Shown here: positions 1-6,075 of the stretch, in pieces
Numbering within the stretch: position 1 is the stretch's first letter
Layout: every line of letters begins with the position of its first letter
NCBI GenBank assembly: GCA_003223695.1
Contig: QHVY01000146.1
Coordinates: 1 to 12,538, forward strand
From: Acidobacteriota bacterium
GTDB taxonomy: Bacteria; Acidobacteriota; Thermoanaerobaculia; Gp7-AA8
Direction of reading: 5' to 3'
Length of the DNA: 12,538 nucleotides
Notes under the pieces: generated by a model
Database searches by the model: none
Seen by the model: only the letters and a program-made list of their open reading frames with translations
What the model was told of the DNA's origin: nothing
Made by a program: the position numbers and the translations under genes

Positions 1-306
1 AGCGAGTTCCACATCACCAATGAATACTTCGTCCCCGTCTTTCGCAACCGCGACTACCGGACGTACCTCGCCCACTGGAACACCGCGTACGCCATCGGCT
101 ACCTCGGCGCAGGAAACGTCGGCTATTCGCTGAGCGACCCGGGCCGCTTCCGCAACTACGTTGTCGATGCTGGCCTGGGAACAGAGGCGAGCATCACCAT
201 CAGAGATTTCGAAGTTCTGCTGAGCGTGATCTACGCCCACACAATCCGCGCGCCAGAAGATCTGCGCGGCGGGAAGGTTCGCGTCTCGATTCGAACGATT
301 CGCTAG
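1..306 (+). CDS. C-terminal fragment of a probable outer-membrane beta-barrel protein
   Basis: The reading frame is open from base 1 to a TAG at 304-306 and gives about 101 residues; the start lies outside the window. The fragment has no helical or catalytic motif. It shows successive short stretches of alternating polar and hydrophobic or aromatic residues (for example NEYFVPVF, YAIGYLGAGNVGYS, EVLLSVIYAHTI and the final KVRVSIRTI) separated by charged turns. This is what the last strands of an outer-membrane barrel look like, and the tail of Omp85/surface-antigen-like proteins has a similar texture. The terminal residue is Arg rather than the common Phe. The barrel call is inferred from strand pattern only; a secreted all-beta domain would fit too. 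It meets the BON gene tail to tail. Confidence 0.5.
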   Translation, partial: SEFHITNEYFVPVFRNRDYRTYLAHWNTAYAIGYLGAGNVGYSLSDPGRFRNYVVDAGLGTEASITIRDFEVLLSVIYAHTIRAPEDLRGGKVRVSIRTIR

Positions 307-785
307 TCGCGGAAGTCGGTTCTCACCGACCGGACGCCGTCGATGTTGCGCACGATGTCGAGCGCGACGTCCTTCTGCAGCTCGGAATGCACCTTGCCGA
401 CAATGGTGGCTACGCCGCCTGTCGACGCGACGTGAAGGTTGCAGTCGTCGAGGGATCGCTGCAGCGCGAGCTTGCGCTCCGCGATGCGCTGGATCCTGGC
501 GTCATCGGGGATTTCGGCGACCTGGATCAGATTGGCCACTCGCGTGTAGCCGAGTTGCTCTGCAATTGTCCCGGCGCGTTGCGCGGCGGCGGCATCAAGT
601 GCCCTGCCGCGAAGAATGACGATCCCGCCGACTTCGACAGCGCGCAAATTATCGATGTCCAGTCCGGCGCTTTGAAGCTGAGGCGTGAGGTCGACGGTCG
701 CGGTTGAATCCGCCATCAGAGGAGTTGACAGCACAAGCAGCGCAGAGACAACTGCTGCGCCGAGCATTGCAGTTTTCGTTTTCAT
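303..785 (-). CDS. Periplasmic protein with two BON domains
   Basis: 160 residues. Residues 1-25 form a clear signal peptide (MKTKT, a hydrophobic run, then cleavage near LMA-DS). The mature part holds two BON-like modules at about 30-95 and 95-158. Each has the alpha/beta pattern with a central Gly motif (EVGGIVILRGRA; STGGVATIVGKV) and the closing GYTRVANLIQV or DGVRSVRTDF strand that marks BON/OsmY proteins. BON domains are thought to bind phospholipid or larger envelope components, so a role in envelope maintenance is the family-level inference. The ATG at 783-785 directly precedes the signal peptide; no good Shine-Dalgarno is visible. Its TAG (303-305) overlaps the opposing gene's TAG within the palindrome ctag at 303-306. 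A small membrane-protein ORF lies 29 nt upstream on the same strand. Confidence 0.85.
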   Translation of the reverse strand: MKTKTAMLGAAVVSALLVLSTPLMADSTATVDLTPQLQSAGLDIDNLRAVEVGGIVILRGRALDAAAAQRAGTIAEQLGYTRVANLIQVAEIPDDARIQRIAERKLALQRSLDDCNLHVASTGGVATIVGKVHSELQKDVALDIVRNIDGVRSVRTDFRD

Positions 786-814
786 ACGGTGACTAAGAGC
801 AGCCGCCGTGCCAC

Positions 815-961
815 TTATGCGAAGCGAGCATGGAGAGCTACGACAGCAGACTCATCCGCCGGTATGCCATGTTGATGGTGCATATAGACGCGCCAAACGA
901 GGACCACCAGCAAAGCGACGAGGACGACCATTGCGAAGAGTGCGGTGACGCGACGTGCCAT
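815..961 (-). CDS. Possible small single-span membrane protein
   Basis: An ORF of 48 residues starts at ATG 959-961 with MARRVTALF. It has one strong transmembrane segment (about residues 5-23, rich in Val, Leu and Ala), a WRVYMHHQH stretch after it, and a short soluble tail. Positive residues before the span suggest the N-terminus is inside. An alternative in-frame ATG at 1007-1009 would add 16 residues and would overlap the start codon of the divergent oxidoreductase in the sequence catg; the shorter form is more plausible because the membrane segment then begins the protein. No Shine-Dalgarno is visible. It lies 29 nt upstream of the BON gene and may be cotranscribed with it. I do not recognise a family, and the hydrophobic segment is the only support. 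Confidence 0.4.
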   Translation of the reverse strand: MARRVTALFAMVVLVALLVVLVWRVYMHHQHGIPADESAVVALHARFA

Positions 962-993
962 GACGCCGGCATGAGCAGCAACGCCTGTGCCGT

Positions 994-999
994 TAGAAT
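994..999 (+). promoter_or_regulatory. -10-like hexamer of the MDR oxidoreductase gene
   Basis: TAGAAT (5 of 6 to TATAAT) lies 8 nt before the ATG at 1008. This would place transcription start at or within a base or two of the start codon. No Shine-Dalgarno lies between them and no convincing -35 element is present. It is read as a leaderless-type promoter by inference. Confidence 0.45.
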
Positions 1000-1007
1000 C
1001 GCCCGCC

Positions 1008-2033
1008 ATGAAAGCGATAGTAATCCGCGAACACGGCGGCGTCGAGCGGCTGGAGAAGAGCGAGGTGCCCGATCCCACGCCGCGGGCGGGCGAGGCTGTC
1101 GTCGCCGTCCGCGCCGTTGCACTCAATCATCTCGACATCTGGCTTCGCCGCGGAGTGCCGGGACACAGGTTCCCACTGCCGATGATTCCAGGCGCCGAAG
1201 TCTCCGGGGTCATCGACGAAGTGCCGGACGGCTACGGCTGGAAGCGTGGCGATGAGATCATCGTCGCTCCCGGACTCTCGTGCGGCCTCTGCATCGCGTG
1301 CCTCAGTGGAAACGATCCGCTCTGCCCCGATTTCGGAATTCTCGGCGAGGCGCGCAACGGCGGCTGCGCAGAAAAGATCGCCGTTCCGATTCGCAATCTG
1401 GTCCGCAAGCCCGCTTCGCTCTCCTTTGCCGAAGCGGCGGCGATTCCGCTCGACATGCTCACCGCGTGGCACATGCTCGTCGCGCGGGCGCAGCTTCGTC
1501 CAGGCGAGACGGTCCTCGTGCAGGCGGGCGGGTCGGGCGTGGGGAGCGCCGGAATTCAAGTGGCGAAGCTGTGGCGTGCAATCGTATACACGACCGTCGG
1601 CAGCGCGGAGAAGGCCAAGCGCGCGAAAGAGCTCGGCGCCGATGAAACGATTCTCTATCGCGAAACGGATTTCGTCGCCGCCGTGCGCGCGCTCACGGGC
1701 AAGCGCGGCGTGGACATCGTCTTCGAGCACATCGGCGGCGAGACATTCGAGCGCTCGCTCAAAGCGCTCTCCCGCGGCGGACGTCTGGTCACGTGCGGAT
1801 CGACCAGCGGCGGCGAAGCGACGATCAATATCCGCCTGATTTTTTTCAAACTGCTCTCGATCCTCGGCTCCACAATGGGTAGCGTCGCCGAGCTGCAGGA
1901 AATCATGAGGCACATCGAAGCTGGACGGCTGCGTCCGGTCGTCGATCGCGTGCTGCCGATCGATCAGATCGCCGAAGGACATCGCGTGCTGGAGAATCGC
2001 GAGGCGTTCGGCAAGGTGGTGCTCACCTTATAA
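1008..2033 (+). CDS. Zinc-binding MDR-family alcohol dehydrogenase/quinone oxidoreductase
   Basis: 341 residues, a normal length for the medium-chain dehydrogenase/reductase family. The N-terminal GroES-like domain holds a structural zinc site, Cys92-x2-Cys95-x2-Cys98-x7-Cys106. The Rossmann domain has the NAD(P)H loop GGSGVGS at about 174-180. The usual catalytic-zinc ligands are absent: Asn40 sits where ADHs have Cys (LNHLDIW), and the GHE motif reads GAE (62-64). It is therefore probably a structural-zinc-only, NADPH:quinone or enal/enone reductase-like member; the substrate cannot be read from the sequence. The ATG at 1008 is preferred over an upstream TTG-type extension because MKAIVIREHGG is the typical family start and a -10-like hexamer lies just before it. 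The stop codon TAA (2031-2033) is inside the TATAAT preceding mutL. Confidence 0.88.
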   Translation: MKAIVIREHGGVERLEKSEVPDPTPRAGEAVVAVRAVALNHLDIWLRRGVPGHRFPLPMIPGAEVSGVIDEVPDGYGWKRGDEIIVAPGLSCGLCIACLSGNDPLCPDFGILGEARNGGCAEKIAVPIRNLVRKPASLSFAEAAAIPLDMLTAWHMLVARAQLRPGETVLVQAGGSGVGSAGIQVAKLWRAIVYTTVGSAEKAKRAKELGADETILYRETDFVAAVRALTGKRGVDIVFEHIGGETFERSLKALSRGGRLVTCGSTSGGEATINIRLIFFKLLSILGSTMGSVAELQEIMRHIEAGRLRPVVDRVLPIDQIAEGHRVLENREAFGKVVLTL

Positions 2034-2034
2034 T
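2029..2034 (+). promoter_or_regulatory. Perfect -10 hexamer before mutL, overlapping the upstream stop codon
   Basis: TATAAT is followed by 6 nt and then GTG at 2041. Bases 2031-2033 are also the TAA stop of the oxidoreductase. The spacing puts the transcription start at the GTG or within a base or two of it, so the mutL mRNA would be leaderless or nearly so. There is no clear -35 element: the position 17 nt upstream reads gttcgg. Confidence 0.5.
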
Positions 2035-2040
2035 TCACAA

Positions 2041-3683
2041 GTGCCCCGCATCCACGTTCTCCCGGGAGGTCGTCGAGCGCCCTGCTTCAGTGGTCAAGGA
2101 GTTGATCGAAAACGCGATCGACGCGGGCGCGAACTCAGTCGAAGTGCTGCTGGAAAACGGCGGCAAAAAGCTGATCGAAGTTCGAGACGACGGCTGCGGC
2201 ATGTCCGCCGACGATGCCGAGCTCGCCCTGGAGCGCCACGCCACGTCGAAGATCCGCGAATTCGACGACCTGGCACGCGTGCGCACGCTCGGCTTCCGCG
2301 GAGAGGCGCTTCCGTCGATCGCCAGCGTCTCGCGATTCAGCCTCACGACATTCGACCGATCGAACAATCACGCGATCGAGATCGAATGCGATCCGCTCAC
2401 CGGCGAGCGCAAAGCGCGGCCGGCAGCGCGCGATCGTGGCACCACCGTCGTCGTTCGCGAGCTCTTCGAGAACGTCCCCGCGCGCCGGAAGTTTCTGCGC
2501 AGCGCCGATTCCGAGTTTCGCTCCATCGTCACCGTCGTCTCTTCGTACGCGCTGCCGCTGCCGTCGCGCGCGTTTCGTCTGCAACACAACGGCCGGCTGG
2601 CCCTCGACCTCCCGCCCGCCCTCTCGCTGCGCGACCGCGTCGTGCAAGTCCTCGGCAGCGATGCCGAGCCGTACCTGTCGGAGATCGATGAGTCGTATGA
2701 CAGCAAGCGCGCGTCGGGCTACGTCACGAGAGGCATCCGTTTCGGCAGCCGTCGCAACCAATTCTTTTTCGTCAATGGCCGGCTGGTGCGCGACCGAGTT
2801 CTCACGCACGCGGCGAATCGCGCGGCCGAAGCGTTCGATTTCGACGGCCATCCGGCGATTGTTCTCTTTCTCGATGTCGATCCGAATTCAGTCGACGTGA
2901 ACGTCCATCCTGCGAAAACCGAGGTGCGGTTTCGCGACTCGGGGAGCATTCATGTAGTGGTCGAGCAGAGCATCCGCCGGGCATTAGGCGGCGCGGAGGA
3001 GGGGGCGGAGTTGCTGGTCAAGTCGACGCCGTCCCTCATTCCGATGCAGATCTTCGATGCTCCGACCCATCCGCAGTTCACCCCATTGTTCCAACGACAA
3101 GCGATCGTGCAGCCTCCGACGCAAATGGCAACTGCCGTCGAAGAACCCCCTGCCTTGGGCGACCTCGCGGGCCGCGTGATCGGGCAGTACCGCATGAGCT
3201 ACATCCTGATCGATACGCCAAACGGTCTACGACTCGTAGATCAGCATGCCGCTCATGAGCGCGTGCTGTTCGATCGTTATCTGCGGCGAATCGTGAGGCA
3301 CGAGCCGATCTCGCAGCAGCTCCTGACGCCGATCCTTTTCGAGATCGGCGCGGCCGAGAGTGCGGTGCTGGAATCGCACGTCGAGGAATTGCGCGGGGTC
3401 GGTTTCGACATCGAGCGCTTTTCCGGAAATGCGTTCGCCATTTCTGCGGTTCCGCCGGAGCTCGTGCGCAATGACGTACAGTCGTTCCTGCTGAAGCTGA
3501 TCGATGCCTCGATAGAGGAGCGATCACCGCACGTCGCCCGCGTACGCGTTAGGCGGAGACGAGATGGCCCGGCTCACCGCGGAGCTGCTGGAGTCATCGA
3601 ATCCGTTTGCCTGCCCCCACGGCCGGCCGATCATCGTCGACATCAAGCATCCCGATATTGAGCGCCATTTCCACCGCCGGTAG
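2041..3683 (+). pseudogene. mutL: DNA mismatch repair protein MutL, interrupted by two out-of-frame deletions
   Basis: MutL is the ATP-dependent coordinator of mismatch repair (GHKL ATPase plus C-terminal dimerisation/endonuclease domain). The gene begins at GTG 2041 (PRIHVLP). At 2064-2066 it jumps frame to EVVERPASVVKELIENAIDAG, lacking the usual ten-residue piece containing ANQIAAG. From 2066 the frame is open: N-box ELIENAIDAG, DDGCGM, TLGFRGEALPSI, the GT/VPARRKFL region, NGR and VDVNVHPAKTEVRF. After a linker comes the C-terminal domain with DQHAAHERVLFD (3239-3274). Near 3542 a second shift removes the ACR motif. The frame starting at 3543 then gives YALGGDEM, CPHGRP and the FxR end (HFHRR), with stop TAG at 3681-3683. 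DQHA-x2-E-x4-E ends in Asp rather than Glu. Without the shifts this is a full-length endonuclease-type MutL. As written, the main frame would start at GTG 2090 or fail. Lesion or assembly error is undecided. Confidence 0.85.
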
Positions 3684-3715
3684 AGCGCGCGCCTGACCGA
3701 GGTAATCTCGGGTTC

Positions 3716-4105
3716 GTGGATTCAAGAGAGTTGGGAAGGCGCGGTGAGCGGCGGGCGGCGTGGTTTTATCGGCTGCGGGGATATTCGATCGTCGCTCGCA
3801 ATGTGCGGCTGCGAAACGGCGAAATCGATCTGATCGTACGCCGCAGACGGGTGCTCGCCTTCGTTGAAGTGAAGGCGCGACAGAGCCTCGCCGCCGGTGA
3901 AGGCTACGAAGCCGTTGATCGCGTCAAGCAGCTACGACTCGTTCGCCTCGCCGGCGAATATCTCGCGCACCGTCCGCATTCTGGAGAGATTCGCTACGAC
4001 GTCCTCTCGCTTTACTGGACAGGCATACGCTTTATCATTACATATTACCGTGATGCATTTCGCCCGATCAGCGATTCGCACCGCCCATGGAAATGGACGA
4101 TATGA
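3716..4105 (+). CDS. yraN: YraN/UPF0102 family nuclease-like protein
   Basis: 129 residues starting at GTG 3716, near the usual family length of about 115-125. The conserved N-terminal pattern GRRGERRAAWFYRLRGY is followed by GEIDLI (35-40) and FVEVKAR (49-55). Together these give the E...D...ExK arrangement of the restriction-endonuclease/Holliday-junction-resolvase-like fold. The substrate of this family is not firmly established, so DNA processing is a family-level inference. The C-terminus (IRYDVLSLYW, then RDAFRP) also matches the family. It lies 32 nt downstream of the restored mutL stop. TAATCT (3703-3708) lies 7 nt before the GTG and no Shine-Dalgarno is seen. Its TGA (4103-4105) is part of the TATGAT ahead of the next gene. 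Confidence 0.85.
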   Translation: MDSRELGRRGERRAAWFYRLRGYSIVARNVRLRNGEIDLIVRRRRVLAFVEVKARQSLAAGEGYEAVDRVKQLRLVRLAGEYLAHRPHSGEIRYDVLSLYWTGIRFIITYYRDAFRPISDSHRPWKWTI

Positions 4106-4106
4106 T
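4101..4106 (+). promoter_or_regulatory. -10-like hexamer before the S9 peptidase, overlapping the yraN stop
   Basis: TATGAT (5 of 6 to TATAAT) is 8 nt before ATG 4115 and contains the TGA stop of yraN. The layout is the same as the TATAAT ahead of mutL. No -35 element of good quality and no Shine-Dalgarno are seen. Confidence 0.42.
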
Positions 4107-4114
4107 TCGCGCCC

Positions 4115-6043
4115 ATGCGAAGCTTCACTCTCCTCCTCGCCGCCGCATCGCTCGCATTCGTCTTCGCTCGCTCGCCCGAAGAGCGGACGATCACCGACCC
4201 CGCGACGATCACCTCTGCGCGCAATCCCGATGCGCATCCGGTTCCCATTGATGATCTTTTTTTCAGCCGAAGCATCAGCGGCTCGTCGTGGTCGCCGGAT
4301 GGAAAAGAGATCGTCTTCGGCACGAATCTCACCGGCCGTTTCAATCTCTGGAAAGTGAACGCAAGCGGCGGATGGCCGGTGCAGCTCGCGGTGTCGGATG
4401 ACCGGCAGCTCGCGCCGATGTGGTCGCCGGACGGCAAGTGGATCGTCTGGCAGCAGGACCGCGCTGGCAATGAGGCCTACGACCTCTACGTAGTTCCCGC
4501 TGCAGGAGGCGCGCCGGTCAACATCACGAACACTGCGAACGTCTCCGAGACCGGAGCTCAATTCTCGCCCGATTCGTCGCGCCTGGCGATCGGTTGGAAG
4601 CCGACAACTGCGCCGACGACTGATGTTGCGGTGATCGATCTGGCAACGAAAGCGGTTCGCAATCTGACGAACGAGAAAGACCAAACGCGCTCGTGGAACG
4701 TCACCACCTGGACCACGGACGGAAAAACACTCTTTGCCAATCGCTCCAACCCCGACGGAACCATCGGCGAGATCTACCGAATCGACGCCGCCACCGGTGC
4801 TGCTGAAAACCTGACGCCGAACAGCAGAGTCTCCATTGGCGCCAGCGCCGTTTCTCCCGACGGAAAGACTCTGCTCGTGACATCGAACGAGAAAGGCGGC
4901 TACGACAACGTTGGCCTCCTCGACGTCGCGTCAAAGAAGCTGACATGGATCACCGATTTGAAGTGGGAAGCTGGATCGGTGAATTTTTCGCCTGACGGAA
5001 AGTGGCTGACCTACATCGTCAATGAGGATGGCCGGACCGACGTTTACATCTCGAGCACGTCCGGTGGCGTATCGCGCAAGCTGACCGTTCCCGCCGGCGT
5101 CAATTCGCTTTCCGGCCGGCCAACGGCATTCAGTCCGGACGGTAATCGGCTGCTCGTCGCGCATCAAAGCGCAACTGAGCCGGCGGACTTCTGGGTTTAC
5201 GACCTCGGCTCGAATCGCGCGACGCAACTCACGCATTCGGCGATCGCCAGTCTCGACGCCACTCCTCTGCCTCCTTCGCAGCTCGTGCACTACAAAAGCT
5301 TCGACGGCACGATCATCAGCGCATTCCTCTGGGTTCCGTTCAATCTCGAGCGCAACGGGAAGAACGCCGGAATCGTTTTGCCGCACGGAGGCCCGACCGG
5401 ACAGACCACCGATGCCTTCAGCCGCAACGTCATCGCCCTCGTCTCGCGCGGCTACACGGTCATCGCGCCGAACGTGCGAGGATCGACGGGGTACGGCCTC
5501 GCCTTCCAGAAGATGAACTTCCAGGACCTCGGCGGTGGAGATTTGCAGGACGAGGTGTACGCGGCGAAGTTTCTCGCAGCCACCGGGTATGTCGATCCCA
5601 AAAAAATCGGCATCACTGGCGGATCGTACGGCGGCTACATGACGCTGATGGCCATCGGAAAAACGCCAAACGTGTGGGCCGCGGCGGTCGAGCTATTCGG
5701 AATCGTCGACTGGTACACGATGCTGCAGCACGAAGACCCCGCGCTGCAAGAATACGAGAAATCTCTGATGGGTGATCCAGTGAAAGATCGCGCAGTTTAC
5801 GAAGCGGCGTCGCCGATCAAATATCTGACGAATGCCACCGCACCGCTGCTCGTGCTCCAGGGCGAGAACGACATCCGCGTTCCAAAGGAGGAAGCGCAGC
5901 AGGTCGTCTCCATTTTGAAAAACGCCGGCAAAACGGTCGATGCTCATTACTATCCCAATGAAGGTCACGGCTTCGTGAAGCGCGAGAATCAGATCGACAC
6001 GATCCTGCGGATGATCGACTGGTTCGATCGTTACCTGAAATGA
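4115..6043 (+). CDS. Secreted S9 family (prolyl oligopeptidase-like) serine peptidase with beta-propeller
   Basis: 642 residues. Residues 1-19 form a signal peptide (MRSFTLLLAAASLAFVFA), so the enzyme is exported. Residues about 40-380 carry repeated TolB/WD40-like propeller blades, each with a W/FSPDGKxL-type motif (SWSPDGKEI, MWSPDGKWI, AVSPDGKTL, NFSPDGKWL, AFSPDGNRL). Residues about 390-642 are the alpha/beta-hydrolase domain. The catalytic triad is visible as Ser504 in GGSYGGY, Asp586 in GENDIRVP and His618 in NEGHGF, in the right order and spacing. The HGGP oxyanion-region motif and RGSTGYG are also present. This is the S9C acylaminoacyl/dipeptidyl-peptidase style; exact peptide specificity cannot be read. 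It probably degrades oligopeptides outside the cytoplasm. The ATG at 4115 directly begins the signal peptide. The gene ends 32 nt before the next one without an obvious terminator. Confidence 0.92.
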   Translation: MRSFTLLLAAASLAFVFARSPEERTITDPATITSARNPDAHPVPIDDLFFSRSISGSSWSPDGKEIVFGTNLTGRFNLWKVNASGGWPVQLAVSDDRQLAPMWSPDGKWIVWQQDRAGNEAYDLYVVPAAGGAPVNITNTANVSETGAQFSPDSSRLAIGWKPTTAPTTDVAVIDLATKAVRNLTNEKDQTRSWNVTTWTTDGKTLFANRSNPDGTIGEIYRIDAATGAAENLTPNSRVSIGASAVSPDGKTLLVTSNEKGGYDNVGLLDVASKKLTWITDLKWEAGSVNFSPDGKWLTYIVNEDGRTDVYISSTSGGVSRKLTVPAGVNSLSGRPTAFSPDGNRLLVAHQSATEPADFWVYDLGSNRATQLTHSAIASLDATPLPPSQLVHYKSFDGTIISAFLWVPFNLERNGKNAGIVLPHGGPTGQTTDAFSRNVIALVSRGYTVIAPNVRGSTGYGLAFQKMNFQDLGGGDLQDEVYAAKFLAATGYVDPKKIGITGGSYGGYMTLMAIGKTPNVWAAAVELFGIVDWYTMLQHEDPALQEYEKSLMGDPVKDRAVYEAASPIKYLTNATAPLLVLQGENDIRVPKEEAQQVVSILKNAGKTVDAHYYPNEGHGFVKRENQIDTILRMIDWFDRYLK

Positions 6044-6075
6044 AAAGGCCTCAGATCCACTAAACTTCTCCAACC

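Noticed and set aside
993..1982. Long - strand ORF of 329 codons opposite the oxidoreductase
   Set aside because: It is the antisense shadow of a well-recognised gene in GC-rich DNA; its product is Arg/Asp/Ala-rich with no family features.
2041..2691. Separate protein from GTG 2041 in the first mutL frame
   Set aside because: After PRIHVLP the frame is Arg-rich with no family pattern; the conserved MutL sequence continues in the other frame.
3545..3661. Novel Arg-rich MutL C-terminus in the frame ending at 3661
   Set aside because: The alternative frame gives the standard CPHGRP and FxR motifs up to 3683, so the Arg-rich tail is a frameshift product.
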